Origin: Polaromonas sp.
GTDB taxonomy: Bacteria > Pseudomonadota > Gammaproteobacteria > Burkholderiales > Burkholderiaceae_C
Assembly (NCBI GenBank): GCA_030654695.1
Contig: JAURWY010000017.1
Coordinates: 124,001-188,000 of the forward strand
Reading direction: 5' to 3'
DNA length: 64,000 nucleotides
Part shown: positions 26,564 to 35,757 of the stretch, in pieces
Position numbering within the stretch: position 1 is the stretch's first letter
Layout of the letters: every line of letters begins with the position of its first letter
Program-made: the position numbers and the translations under genes
The notes under the pieces: generated by a model
The model's database searches: none
Told to the model about the DNA's origin: nothing
What the model saw: only the letters and a program-made list of their open reading frames with translations

Positions 26564-27604
26564 ATGGATCTCACAATAGCAGCGTTGCTTACGCAAGATG
26601 GGGTCATTACAGGCGCAGTGTACGCGCTATTGGCCATGGGTATAGTTTTGGTCTTCTCCATTACCCGTGTAATTTTTGTGCCCCAAGGAGACTATGTAGC
26701 CTATGCGGCTTTGACAATGGCCGCGATGCAAGCGGGGAAAACACCAGGAATTATTTGGCTATTGCTTATTATTTCTGGGGTAGCTTCTTTGATGGAGATA
26801 ATTTCATTGGTTCAAGAAAAAAATTTTGGCGGGATTCCTAAAGGACTTACAAAATATCTAGGCATACCACTATTACTGGTGGCTATAACTTATTTTCTTA
26901 TACCAATAAAATTACCTATTTACCTACAAGTTGGATTGACACTAGCTTTAGTAACTTGCATGGGTCCACTGCTTTACAGGGTTGCATTCCGTCCTGTTGC
27001 AGGTGCTTCTGTACTTGTCTTATTGATTATTTCCGTGGCAGTACATTTAGCCCTTACGGGTTTTGGCTTGATTATTTTTGGGGCTGAAGGTTCGAGGACT
27101 ACACCTTATAGTGATGCCAGATTTAATGTCGGGCCATTGCAAATTACTGGGCAATCTATTTGGGTCTTATCAGCTACCATAATTGCAATTGCTGCGCTTT
27201 ATCTTTTTTTCAAATATACGGTACGTGGAAAAGCGCTTCAAGCTACCGCTATAAATAGGGTTGGTGCTCAACTGATGGGCATTCGATCAAATGAAGCCGG
27301 GTCACAAGCATTCTTGCTATCAGCAATGATCGGTGGGCTCTCGGGACTTTTGATCGCCCCAATTACAACGATTTTTTATGATACTGGATTTTTAATTGGT
27401 CTTAAAGGCTTTGTCGCAGCGATCGTAGGTGGTTTGTTTAGCTATCCACTTGCTGCTGTTGGGGCGTTATTAGTCGGCTTGATAGAGTCGTTCTCATCTT
27501 TCTGGGCAAGTGCTTTTAAAGAAGTATTTGTTTTTACATTGATCTTGCCAGTCTTGCTCTGGAGATCTTTGCGCTCACATCATTCTGAGGAGGACGACGA
27601 ATGA
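26564..27604 (+). CDS. livH: Branched-chain-type ABC transporter permease (LivH-like)
   Basis: 346 residues, ATG 26564 with AGGAA upstream. LivH features: DGVITGAVYALLAMGIVLVFSITRV and VFVPQGDY-like FVPQGDYVAYAALT; about nine membrane segments. It carries an insertion of about 40 residues (SLMEIISLVQEKNFGGIPKG) compared with the region-2 LivH, explaining the extra length. The sequence is clearly AT-richer than the flanking chromosome. It overlaps the next gene by ATGA. Confidence 0.88.
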   Translation: MDLTIAALLTQDGVITGAVYALLAMGIVLVFSITRVIFVPQGDYVAYAALTMAAMQAGKTPGIIWLLLIISGVASLMEIISLVQEKNFGGIPKGLTKYLGIPLLLVAITYFLIPIKLPIYLQVGLTLALVTCMGPLLYRVAFRPVAGASVLVLLIISVAVHLALTGFGLIIFGAEGSRTTPYSDARFNVGPLQITGQSIWVLSATIIAIAALYLFFKYTVRGKALQATAINRVGAQLMGIRSNEAGSQAFLLSAMIGGLSGLLIAPITTIFYDTGFLIGLKGFVAAIVGGLFSYPLAAVGALLVGLIESFSSFWASAFKEVFVFTLILPVLLWRSLRSHHSEEDDE

Positions 27605-29382
27605 TTCGCACTACCTACATTTACATTATTTTTTCGGTTTTCATTGCAATTGCTCCATGGGTATTTCCTGAATCATTAATTACCATCATTAATTATGCCG
27701 GCCTTTTTGGGCTAGTTAGTATCGGCTTAGTGCTTCTAACTGGTATTGGTGGAATGACGTCCTTTGGCCAAGCAGCGTTTGTGGGCGTAGGTGCATATAC
27801 CAGTGCTTATCTGAGTACTGTCAGTCAGTGGTCTCCGTGGTTGACGCTCTTCGTAGGTGTTGCAGTTGCAGTTTTAATCGCCTTAGCTTTAGGATCACTG
27901 ACTTTAAAATTAGCAGGCCATTATTTACCATTAAGTACCATCGCTTGGGGGCTGAGTTTGTACTACTTGGCCGGAAATCTTCAATTCCTTGGTGGTCACA
28001 GCGGCATTCGAGCTGTTCCAAGTATTGATTTTTTTGGTATTACCATTGGATCCGGAAGGAATTTTACATATTTTGTTTGGATATTTGTAGGCGCTGCCAT
28101 GTGGCTTGCGAGTAACTTGCTGAATTCACGCGAAGGACGCGCAATCCGTTGCCTCAAGGGCGGGCGAACCATGGCATCGGCTATGGGGGTCAACGTGCCC
28201 ATGGTGAAGCTAAAAGTCTTTGTATTGTCGTCAGTGCTCGCGGCAGTATCAGGCTGGATGTATGTTCACTTTCAGCGATTCGTAAACCCAACACCCTTCG
28301 GATTAAATTACAGTATTGATTACCTTTTCATGACGGTACTCGGTGGTGCTGGTTTCTTACCCGGCGCTATTCTCGGTACAGGGATCATCATTGCTCTACG
28401 TGAGTGGTTGGTTGAATTTTTACCTTTACTTTTTGGGCAAAGTGGAAACTACGAGACAATTATTCTCGCCATATTAATAATATTCATGCTCCACCGTGCT
28501 CCTGATGGCTTGTGGCCTCAGTTGATAAAAATACTCAACGTAAAAGAAGCGCCAAAATTTACTGAATTAAATGTGACGAAAGAGGCACCACTGGAGCGCA
28601 GAAATGTGACCCACTTTAACGGTGAGTCATTGCTCGTATTGGAACACGTCAGCAAACGATTTGGCGGTTTGCAGGCTGTTAATGATGTGAGTTTTCAGGT
28701 CAAGGCTGGTGAAATCCTCGGGTTGATTGGACCAAACGGTGCTGGCAAGAGCACAACATTCAATCTCCTTTCTGGTGTTAACCCAGCCAGTTCTGGGAAA
28801 GTCACTTTTTTAGGTCAAGACATCACTAATCTGGAGTCATACCAAGTTGCTGCACTCGGCATGAGTCGTACATTTCAGCATGTTCAATTGTTGCCACATC
28901 TAACAGTGCTGGAGAACGTTGCCATTGGTGCCTATTTGCGCTGTGAGGCGGGTTACATCAAGTCAATGTTTCATCTGGAACGCGATCAAGAAAGTCAAAT
29001 CATCAGTGAATCTTTGCGAATGCTCAAGAGAGTTGGCCTTGAGAAACATGCATATATATCGGCAGGAAGTCTTTCGTTGGGTGATCAGCGAATTCTTGAA
29101 ATTGCTCGTGCACTTTGCTCTGATCCTGCACTTTTACTGCTAGATGAACCTGCGGCTGGATTACGTTTGAAGGAAAAGGAGGAGCTGGCTAAGTTGCTCG
29201 ATCAACTCCGCAAGGAGGGGTTGGGCGTGTTGCTGGTTGAGCATGATATGGATTTTGTGATGGACCTAGTTGACCGCATCGTAGTCATGGAGTTCGGCGA
29301 AAAAATTGCAGAAGGACTTCCCGAGGCAATACAGAATAACCAAGTGGTTCTTGAGGCCTATCTCGGGAGCACAGAGTCATGA
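27601..29382 (+). CDS. Fused LivM permease - LivG ATPase of branched-chain-type importer
   Basis: 593 residues. Residues 1 to about 310 are a LivM-like membrane domain ([39 protein letters not shown]). After a charged linker comes a complete LivG-type ATPase: Walker [11 protein letters not shown] near 375, signature [16 protein letters not shown], Walker [13 protein letters not shown], switch His in [12 protein letters not shown]. In most systems these are two genes. The fusion fixes permease:ATPase stoichiometry. No internal stop or frameshift was seen at the junction. Overlaps the livF start by ATGA. Confidence 0.92.
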   Translation: MIRTTYIYIIFSVFIAIAPWVFPESLITIINYAGLFGLVSIGLVLLTGIGGMTSFGQAAFVGVGAYTSAYLSTVSQWSPWLTLFVGVAVAVLIALALGSLTLKLAGHYLPLSTIAWGLSLYYLAGNLQFLGGHSGIRAVPSIDFFGITIGSGRNFTYFVWIFVGAAMWLASNLLNSREGRAIRCLKGGRTMASAMGVNVPMVKLKVFVLSSVLAAVSGWMYVHFQRFVNPTPFGLNYSIDYLFMTVLGGAGFLPGAILGTGIIIALREWLVEFLPLLFGQSGNYETIILAILIIFMLHRAPDGLWPQLIKILNVKEAPKFTELNVTKEAPLERRNVTHFNGESLLVLEHVSKRFGGLQAVNDVSFQVKAGEILGLIGPNGAGKSTTFNLLSGVNPASSGKVTFLGQDITNLESYQVAALGMSRTFQHVQLLPHLTVLENVAIGAYLRCEAGYIKSMFHLERDQESQIISESLRMLKRVGLEKHAYISAGSLSLGDQRILEIARALCSDPALLLLDEPAAGLRLKEKEELAKLLDQLRKEGLGVLLVEHDMDFVMDLVDRIVVMEFGEKIAEGLPEAIQNNQVVLEAYLGSTES

Positions 29383-30137
29383 GCAGCAACATATCAAATT
29401 TGAAATATGTTCTCGAAGTCACGAATTTAGACATTTCCTATAGAAACGTCAAGGCTGTTCAGGGTGTCAGCCTGCGCTTGGCAGCTGGGAATATCACTTC
29501 AGTGATTGGTCCAAATGGTGCCGGCAAGACCACTTTGCTGAGCGCAATCATGGGACTTCTTCCTTCTGAGGGTGAAGTTGCTTGCTTAGGCCAATCCTTA
29601 TCTGGCCTTGATGTAGAGAGTCGCGTTGAGAAAGGTCTGCGTCTTGTTCCTGAAAAACGTGAGCTCTTTTCAACCATGAGCGTCGAAGACAACTTGATTA
29701 TGGGTGCCTACACGATTTACAGACAAGGTTTCCATGACATGCGCATGTCTTTAGAAGACGTTTACCAGCGCTTTCCTCGGCTGAAAGAGCGTCGTTCCCA
29801 AATGGCTGGCACGCTATCTGGTGGAGAGCGCGCCATGCTGGTGTTAGGTCGTGCCTTGATGGGGCAACCTAAGGTGCTGCTACTTGATGAACCAAGCCTA
29901 GGACTGGCCCCACTGATCGTAAAAGAGGTTTTTCGAATCATCACTGATTTAAAAAATACAGGCGTCTCTATTTTGTTGGTTGAACAAAATGCAAGAGCCG
30001 CTCTGCAAGTGAGCAGTTACGGATATGTCTTGGAGACTGGGCACGTTGTATTGGAGGGGCCCGCTGATGAACTTACTGATAACCCCGCAGTTATGCTCAC
30101 ATATCTCGGTGGTACAAAAAATAGAAATCGAGTCTAG
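29379..30137 (+). CDS. livF: Branched-chain-type ABC transporter ATPase (LivF-like)
   Basis: 252 residues. Walker [19 protein letters not shown] (normal Lys, unlike the region-2 LivF), signature LSGGERAMLVLGRAL, Walker B KVLLLDEPSLGLAP, switch VEQNARAAL. It is the second ATPase of the importer, working with the fused LivM-LivG protein. The thioesterase gene follows 3 nt later. Confidence 0.92.
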   Translation: MSSNISNLKYVLEVTNLDISYRNVKAVQGVSLRLAAGNITSVIGPNGAGKTTLLSAIMGLLPSEGEVACLGQSLSGLDVESRVEKGLRLVPEKRELFSTMSVEDNLIMGAYTIYRQGFHDMRMSLEDVYQRFPRLKERRSQMAGTLSGGERAMLVLGRALMGQPKVLLLDEPSLGLAPLIVKEVFRIITDLKNTGVSILLVEQNARAALQVSSYGYVLETGHVVLEGPADELTDNPAVMLTYLGGTKNRNRV

Positions 30138-30140
30138 TAG

Positions 30141-30560
30141 ATGTCGAGATTAATTGTTTACGAGGTTGATGTTATGTTTGGCGATTGCGACCCTGCAGGC
30201 ATCGTCTTCTTCCCCAATTTTTTGAAATGGATGGATGCATCTTCACATAATTTTTTTGTGAAATGCGGCCTTCCTCCATTTCGGGTTCTTGAAAAAACGC
30301 GTGGAATCATTGGGCATCCGCTGTTAGAAATCAACACCCGATTTTTTCGCCCTGCAACATACGGCGAAACTCTTGAAATCCACACAACTGTTGAGGCATG
30401 GAAGGACAAGGTTTTTATACACAAGCATGTCATCAAACGCAGCGGAGAAATCCTGTGCGAAAGTACTGAGACTCGGACATTCGTGACAAAGCATCCGGAT
30501 GATCCTTCGCGAATTAAATCGATCAAAGTCCCTGAAGATGTGATTAATCTATGCAGCTGA
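30141..30560 (+). CDS. 4-hydroxybenzoyl-CoA thioesterase-family acyl-CoA thioesterase
   Basis: 139 residues, single hotdog domain. The 4HBT active-site motif is present: VMFGDCDPAGIVFFPNFLKW with the catalytic Asp (DPAG) near 17, then FFRPATYGETLEIHT. It hydrolyses an aromatic or branched acyl-CoA to the free acid. Last gene of the catabolic operon. In carnitine operons a thioesterase likewise follows the dehydrogenase/BKACE pair, but the 4HBT type fits an aromatic product equally well. Confidence 0.85.
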   Translation: MSRLIVYEVDVMFGDCDPAGIVFFPNFLKWMDASSHNFFVKCGLPPFRVLEKTRGIIGHPLLEINTRFFRPATYGETLEIHTTVEAWKDKVFIHKHVIKRSGEILCESTETRTFVTKHPDDPSRIKSIKVPEDVINLCS

Positions 30561-30738
30561 TAAAAAAACAGGGGAAGTGTTGTGAACGATCAAGGAGGAC
30601 CAGAAGACCTGCTGATCTGAACTGACGCATTAGCAGGCGCTCGCGGGCGTTGTCTGCGATATTGGCCACCTGTTTCTGTTTCTCTTCCTGTTACCGGTCA
30701 TTCGAGAGCGTCGGCTTATTGCCCCATACTTGCCTTTG

Positions 30739-30833
30739 ACTTCCCACTGTCACTTGGGCGGCGTCAGCCCTGAAGCATTTGAACGTGCCTCAGTTTGAGG
30801 TTAGGATTTGTCTGCCACTCCGTGGGAAGTCCA
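30739..30833 (+). mobile_element. IS3-family 3' end fossil
   Basis: The frame at 30739-30798 reads TSHCHLGGVSPEAFERASV then stop, which resembles the last residues of IS3-family OrfB. The following TTTGTCTGCCACTC then CGTGGGAAGTCCA (to 30832) resembles a right terminal repeat and mirrors the layout after the fossil at 16.3-16.9 kb. Sequence from 30570 upstream has no intact frame. Identification rests on about 20 residues and is tentative. It marks the right edge of the catabolic island. Confidence 0.45.
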
Positions 30834-30857
30834 AAACGCGCCTTCGGGCGCGTTTTT
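30833..30857. terminator. Bidirectional terminator with TTCG tetraloop
   Basis: A 10-bp stem AAAACGCGCC/GGCGCGTTTT (30833-30842 with 30847-30856) closed by TTCG and flanked by A and T runs, so it works on both strands. It separates the convergent thioesterase and DUF2938 genes. Confidence 0.85.
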
Positions 30858-30908
30858 CATGTGTGCATACCCAAAAAGCACTTTGGACCTAGCAGCCGAT
30901 CTCCGACG

Positions 30909-31391
30909 TCAAACCATCTGACCCATTGACATCGCTATAGCCGCGCCATAAACACTATGGTTGGCCAACGCAACGCCACAGGCTTTAATGGGAGTGGCAG
31001 TACAACGGGCCATCACACCTTTGCCCATGCAAGGCATGAAGTAAAACCATGGCACTGCCACGCTGAGGGCACCAAAAACCAAGCCAGCAAGCAACGTCGG
31101 TTTGAACACGGGCACGGCATTCATCAGCGTGTAAAAAACAGCCGCATAACCCACGCTCACCGCGTAATGTAACCACCAGCCGACAAGGAGTTCATTGGGT
31201 TCTGGCGGTTTCGAATCAATCGTCGGCTGATACATGGTTTTGAAACGCCAGATGCGTAAGAACCAGCGCCCGACAACAGCGAAGTTGGCAGCGGGTATGC
31301 CGAACACTCGCATGAGTAACTGCTGCCAAAGATCAAGCACCAAGCAAGCAACAACGCCCGCGATCACGATTGATAAAACAGGACTGATCAT
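30909..31391 (-). CDS. DUF2938-family membrane protein
   Basis: 160 residues with four hydrophobic segments (SIVIAGVVACLVLDLWQQL; YAVSVGYAAVFYTLM; LLAGLVFGALSVAVPWFYFM; C-terminal helix). The PWFYFMPCMGKGVMA stretch matches the DUF2938 family, whose function is unknown. ATG 31391 overlaps the MgtC-like stop (ATGA), so the two membrane proteins are co-translated. Confidence 0.75.
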   Translation of the reverse strand: MISPVLSIVIAGVVACLVLDLWQQLLMRVFGIPAANFAVVGRWFLRIWRFKTMYQPTIDSKPPEPNELLVGWWLHYAVSVGYAAVFYTLMNAVPVFKPTLLAGLVFGALSVAVPWFYFMPCMGKGVMARCTATPIKACGVALANHSVYGAAIAMSMGQMV

Positions 31392-31867
31392 CCCGTTTTA
31401 TCTTTGGGCTCTTCAGTAACCTCAGATTCCCGTTGAATTCCTAAAAATTTTTTGGTCAATCGCTCTAGCGGCCCGCCCACAATCAAGATCAACAACATGG
31501 CCGCTAGGGCGCACACGCCCAGTACGTAGAACCCTGCCCCGAAAGTAGCGCCCAAGATGGCGCAGGCCCAGATGCTAGCGGCGGTTGTCAGGCCGTGGAT
31601 ATTTTGAGAATTCGCCTGATGAATGATCACGCCAGCGCCCAAGAAGCCAATGCCGGTGATCAAGCCCTGGAGGACGTGGCTGGCAGCTTGAACGTCCGTG
31701 CCTGGAAAACTGCCGATCAACAACATCACCAGCGCAGCACCCAACGCGACCAAAGAATGGGTGCGGATACCGGCCGATTTATGGTGTATCCAGCGGTTCA
31801 GCCCGAGGATGATGCCCGCTAGCAAGGCCAAGCCAAGTCTGAGAAAAATATCAGGATATGCTGTCAT
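31388..31867 (-). CDS. MgtC/SapB-family membrane protein
   Basis: 159 residues. MgtC_SapB domain: LRLGLALLAGIILGLNRW, GIRTHSLVALGAAL, then GIGFLGAGVI and GLTTAASIWA, with four to five membrane helices and a charged C-terminal tail. Such proteins are linked to magnesium homeostasis or ATP-synthase control; the small C-terminal regulatory domain of true MgtC is absent, so this is the short SapB-like form. The precise role is unknown. Confidence 0.88.
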   Translation of the reverse strand: MTAYPDIFLRLGLALLAGIILGLNRWIHHKSAGIRTHSLVALGAALVMLLIGSFPGTDVQAASHVLQGLITGIGFLGAGVIIHQANSQNIHGLTTAASIWACAILGATFGAGFYVLGVCALAAMLLILIVGGPLERLTKKFLGIQRESEVTEEPKDKTG

Positions 31868-31903
31868 TCAGCAGGGATCTTAAGTCAACAAAGTCCGTTT
31901 GCG

Positions 31904-32884
31904 TCAACGGCTAACGTACGGCAATGCGCGTTCGTAATAACGCAGATCCAAGAATTTTTCGGGCGAAGGGGCCACACCGCCCCACTGCCCTTCGATTTCT
32001 GCACGCAAAGACAGCATGTTGCGCATGCCGGTCATCTCGATGGCGCAATCTTTGAACAGTCCATGACCCGGAGTGGTCAGCGCCTGGTAGGTCTGCTCGG
32101 CAACGCGGCGTTCGAGCTTCAGGTTTTTTTGCAGCGTTTGCAGCACCTGCTCGCGGTTGGCCGGGTCTTGCGTGGCGCGGCAGCCTTCAATGTAGGCCGA
32201 TAAAAAGCGCTGCAAGGTGCCTGCATTGGCTTCGGCCCAAGGGCGCATCACGAAGACGCCACTGGACTGATAAAGCCCAAACATGTCCATGGTGCTCCCC
32301 AAGCTCTTGGCGCCACGGTCCTTCGCGACAAAGCTCCAAGGGGGATTGAGCATGGCGGAATGGCCCTCTGGGGTTTCCATCGATTTGGTTCGGATCGCGG
32401 TGCCGCCCAAGGGCTTGATTGTGTAGTCCTGACCTTCCACAAAGCCGGCATTTTTGAAGATTTTCCGACCGATCAAGGCATAAGCTGTGTTGGTCGCGTC
32501 GACGATGAAATTCTTGCCCCGAAGATCGGATAGCTGCTTGAATTCCGGACGCACCATCAACTCGTTCATACCGCCGTCACCGCCCGCCACGATGACCACG
32601 TCTTTCTTGGCGACTTCGATCATGGCCACCGCGTTGTCGACAGCTGCCACGGCAATCTCAAAACGCCCCAGGCCCAAGCCCTCGCGCTGCTGGTCTGAAT
32701 TGGGCGTGAACTGGAGCATGGGGGTGATGCCGCGTCGGGCGAATGCGCCGCGCTCAACTGCCATGTAAATGGGCGTGTTGCTAGACCCCTGAAAAACATT
32801 GATGCGCAGCGTCACTGGATCATTGGGAGGTGGTGGCGGAGCGACTGCACAAACCGCCTTTGGCCTGCATGGAAACGTCCCCAT
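31904..32884 (-). CDS. NMT1/SsuA-type ABC substrate-binding protein with atypical N-terminus
   Basis: 326 residues. The body is a type II periplasmic binding protein of the NMT1/THI5/SsuA group (NVFQGSSNTPIYMAVERGAF; LSDLRGKNFIVDATNTAYAL). Expected ligands are thiamine precursors, sulfonates or nitrate-like anions. No normal signal peptide is visible: the start reads MGTFPCRPKAVCAVAPPPPP, and an in-frame stop lies just upstream. The export signal may be lost by frameshift, or a lipobox-like AVC may serve. It has no permease or ATPase partner of its own type. Confidence 0.72.
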   Translation of the reverse strand: MGTFPCRPKAVCAVAPPPPPNDPVTLRINVFQGSSNTPIYMAVERGAFARRGITPMLQFTPNSDQQREGLGLGRFEIAVAAVDNAVAMIEVAKKDVVIVAGGDGGMNELMVRPEFKQLSDLRGKNFIVDATNTAYALIGRKIFKNAGFVEGQDYTIKPLGGTAIRTKSMETPEGHSAMLNPPWSFVAKDRGAKSLGSTMDMFGLYQSSGVFVMRPWAEANAGTLQRFLSAYIEGCRATQDPANREQVLQTLQKNLKLERRVAEQTYQALTTPGHGLFKDCAIEMTGMRNMLSLRAEIEGQWGGVAPSPEKFLDLRYYERALPYVSR

Positions 32885-32976
32885 CTTGTTATCTATCCAT
32901 CGGACGATAACTTATTCTTTTTGCGCCTCAAAGAGGGAGCAGTGAAATTCAGTTTTCCAGCTTCACAAGCGATGCT

Positions 32977-34587
32977 TCAGCGCGAACGCAAAGTCCGGCT
33001 AAGCAGTGCGACCGGCAGCAAGCCCACCAGCACCAACGCGAGCGCTGGCAATGCGGCTTCTGTCAAACGCTCGTCACGCGCCAACTGGTAGGTCACCACG
33101 GCCAGCGTGTCGCTGTTGAAAGGCCGCAGCACCAGGGTGGCGGGCAGCTCTTTCATGACATCGACAAACACCAGCAAGCCGGCAACGGCCACCGAGCGCT
33201 TGAGCAGCGGCCAATGCACGCGGCTGAGCAAGCCCATACCGGTGGTGCCCAGCATGCGTGCGCTGTCGTCCAAGCTGCTGGGAATGCGCGAATAACCGCT
33301 TTGCACTGACTGCAAGGCCACCGCGCAAAAGCGCACGAGGTAAGCCCAGACAATGCCCAGCGCCGTCGCCGTGACCCAATAGCCAATGCTGGTTTGCGGC
33401 GCGACCGACTGCAGCCAACCCACCGGCAGTAGCAAGCCGACCACGATCACTGCGCCCGGCACGGCATAGCCCAAGCTGACGAGTTGCACCGCCGCGCGAT
33501 TCAGTCCGTGGGGTCGATGCCGCAGCGCAAAGGCCAGCGTCAGCGCGATACCGGTGGCCAGCACGGTGGTCAGGCTGGCCAACCAAACGCTGTTGAAAGA
33601 CCACTGCGCAAAAGACAGCCACGACAAATCATCCCAGCCGGCCTGCAGCGGCCGCAGCATGAACAGCACCGGCAACACAAAGCCGAGTGCAATCGGCAGC
33701 GCGCAGACCAACCAAGCCAGGGCAGCGCGCGAGCCATACAGCCGCGTTGGCAAGGCGTCGGCAGCCCCGGCGCGGTCGCCACGCCCGCCCGCAAAGCGCA
33801 TGCGCTTTTGCGCACTTTGCTCAATCTTCAACAACACCGCGACGAACAGCAGCAGAACCGTGGCCAACTGAGCGGCCGCCATGCGGTTGTCCATGCTGAG
33901 CCAAGCTTTGTAAATGCCCGCTGTGAACGTTTGAATCCCGAAGTAACTGGAGACGCCAAAATCGGCCAGCGTTTCCATCAGCGCCAGTGCAATACCGGCC
34001 GCCACGGCAGGTCGGGCCAGCGGCAAGGCGACTTCCCGGATACGCCGGGACAGAGGGGCACCCAGCAGGCGCGCCGCTTCCATCAAATGCACCGCGCGCT
34101 CGGTCAATGCGGTACGCGCCAACAAGTAAACATACGGGTAAAGGGCGACCGTGAAAACGACCACGGCACCGCCCAAGCTGCGCACTTCCGGCAACAAGCG
34201 CCCTTGCAAATCAAATGACTCTCTCAGCCAGCTTTGCAATGGCCCGGCGTATTGCAAAAAGTCGGTGTAGGCATAAGCCACCACGTACGCCGGCATGGCC
34301 AGCGGCAGCAACAGCGCCCATTCGAAGGTGCGGCGCCCGGGAAAATCAAACAGCGTCACGGTGGCCGCCGTCCCCATGCCCAAAACGCCCACACCCAGCG
34401 CCACACACAGACACAGCAACACGGTGGTACTCACGTAGTCCGGCAGCACGGTGCGGCCCATTTCCCGCAAGATGTCCCAAGAGTGGCGGTCCAACTGCGT
34501 CCACGACAAGATGATCGCCAACACCGGCAAGGTCAGCACCAACACCAATAACAGCAACAGCGTGGAAGGGATAAGACGACGGAGCAT
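32977..34587 (-). CDS. fbpB: Ferric-iron ABC transporter permease (FbpB/SfuB-like)
   Basis: 536 residues from ATG 34587 (GGAA upstream); the frame reaches a TTG at 34596. Two tandem BPD_transp_1 units, about twelve membrane helices, with an EAA-type loop in each half (EAARLLGAPLSRRIREVALPL; LDDSARMLGTTGMGLLSRVH). This double-length permease architecture is typical of Fe3+ importers. It is divergent from the ATPase gene and shares a Fur-boxed promoter. No FbpA-like binding protein is in the window. Confidence 0.9.
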   Translation of the reverse strand: MLRRLIPSTLLLLLVLVLTLPVLAIILSWTQLDRHSWDILREMGRTVLPDYVSTTVLLCLCVALGVGVLGMGTAATVTLFDFPGRRTFEWALLLPLAMPAYVVAYAYTDFLQYAGPLQSWLRESFDLQGRLLPEVRSLGGAVVVFTVALYPYVYLLARTALTERAVHLMEAARLLGAPLSRRIREVALPLARPAVAAGIALALMETLADFGVSSYFGIQTFTAGIYKAWLSMDNRMAAAQLATVLLLFVAVLLKIEQSAQKRMRFAGGRGDRAGAADALPTRLYGSRAALAWLVCALPIALGFVLPVLFMLRPLQAGWDDLSWLSFAQWSFNSVWLASLTTVLATGIALTLAFALRHRPHGLNRAAVQLVSLGYAVPGAVIVVGLLLPVGWLQSVAPQTSIGYWVTATALGIVWAYLVRFCAVALQSVQSGYSRIPSSLDDSARMLGTTGMGLLSRVHWPLLKRSVAVAGLLVFVDVMKELPATLVLRPFNSDTLAVVTYQLARDERLTEAALPALALVLVGLLPVALLSRTLRSR

Positions 34588-34639
34588 GGGTTCCAAAAAA
34601 AGACGGCACTGGCTTGTGTCGATGAAATGCCTAGTTAGT

Positions 34640-34658
34640 GAGAATGAGAATTGTAATC
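34640..34658. promoter_or_regulatory. Fur box between divergent iron-transport genes
   Basis: GAGAATGAGAATTGTAATC matches the 19-bp Fur consensus GATAATGATAATCATTATC at 14 of 19 positions (my count). It lies 7 nt before ATG 34666 and in the upstream region of fbpB, so iron-bound Fur would block both directions. Confidence 0.8.
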
Positions 34659-34665
34659 ATCTACA

Positions 34666-35751
34666 ATGAAAACCATGTTTTTGAATGTCTCTCAGTTGTG
34701 CGTTCACTACGCCGGTCGGACGCAGCGAGCGGTCGACAACGCGTCCTTCACTTTGGCGGCTGGCGAAATTGGCGTGCTCATCGGCCCTTCCGGCTGCGGC
34801 AAAACCACGCTGCTGCGCGCTGTGGCCGGGCTCGAAAAAGCATCTGCTGGCAGCATTCGGCTAGATGGCGAAGTCGTCAGCAGTCCCCAGGTTCATCTGC
34901 CGGCTGAGTCGCGCCGCATTGGCATGGTGTTCCAAGATTACGCACTGTTTCCGCACCTTGATGTGGCGAACAACGTCGGCTTCGGCCTGCACCACCTGAA
35001 ACCCGCCGAGCGCCGTTTGCGCGTGCAAGAAGTGCTAGCACTGGTGGGTTTGAGCCACGCTGAAAGCTTGCACCCGCACCAGTTGTCTGGCGGCCAACAA
35101 CAACGCGTGGCACTGGCCCGGGCCTTGGCACCGCGGCCGCGACTGCTGTTGCTGGACGAACCGTTTTCGAACCTAGACGTCGACTTGCGCGAACGCTTGG
35201 CGCATGAAGTGCGCGGCATTTTGAAGGCTGCGGGTGCGACTGCGCTGTTTGTCACGCATGACCAACTTGAAGCCTTTGCCATCGGCGACCGCATCGGCGT
35301 CATGCACGAGGGCCAGTTGCAGCAATGGGACGACGCTTACGAGCTGTACCACCGGCCGGCCACCCGCTTCGTTGCGGAATTCATTGGCCACGGCGTCTTT
35401 GCACATGCGCAACTTGAGCAACAAATGCAAGGCAACGTGGTGGTGCACACGGCGCTAGGCGACCTCAATAACGATTCACAAGAGTGTCCTCTGCCGGGCG
35501 CTTACCCGGACGGTATTTGCGATGTGTTGCTGCGCGCAGACGACATCGTCCATGACGATGCAGCACCGGTCAAAGCGCAGATCTTGCGCAAGGCTTTTCG
35601 GGGTTCAGAATTTCTGTACACCTTGAAGCTGAAAAGCGGCGAGTCGGTGATGGCGCATGTGCCGTCGCACCATGACCATGCGTTGGGCGAATGGATCGGC
35701 ATTCGTGCGCAGGTCGATCACGTGGTGACCTTTCCACGGGTGCCGGGCTGA
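34666..35751 (+). CDS. fbpC: Ferric-iron ABC transporter ATPase (FbpC-like)
   Basis: 361 residues (a second ATG at 34675 is possible). Walker A IGPSGCGKTTLLRAVAG, signature LSGGQQQRVALARAL, Walker B RLLLLDEPFSNLD, switch VTHDQLEAF, followed by a TOBE-type regulatory domain (about 240-361). This matches Fe3+-type ATPases. It energises the permease encoded divergently. It ends 6 nt before the convergent plsC-like gene. Confidence 0.92.
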   Translation: MKTMFLNVSQLCVHYAGRTQRAVDNASFTLAAGEIGVLIGPSGCGKTTLLRAVAGLEKASAGSIRLDGEVVSSPQVHLPAESRRIGMVFQDYALFPHLDVANNVGFGLHHLKPAERRLRVQEVLALVGLSHAESLHPHQLSGGQQQRVALARALAPRPRLLLLDEPFSNLDVDLRERLAHEVRGILKAAGATALFVTHDQLEAFAIGDRIGVMHEGQLQQWDDAYELYHRPATRFVAEFIGHGVFAHAQLEQQMQGNVVVHTALGDLNNDSQECPLPGAYPDGICDVLLRADDIVHDDAAPVKAQILRKAFRGSEFLYTLKLKSGESVMAHVPSHHDHALGEWIGIRAQVDHVVTFPRVPG

Positions 35752-35757
35752 GTCTAT

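Noticed and set aside
33484..34218. 244-codon frame on the + strand
   Set aside because: Antisense shadow of the ferric permease gene, rich in Gln/Arg/His, a typical high-GC artefact.
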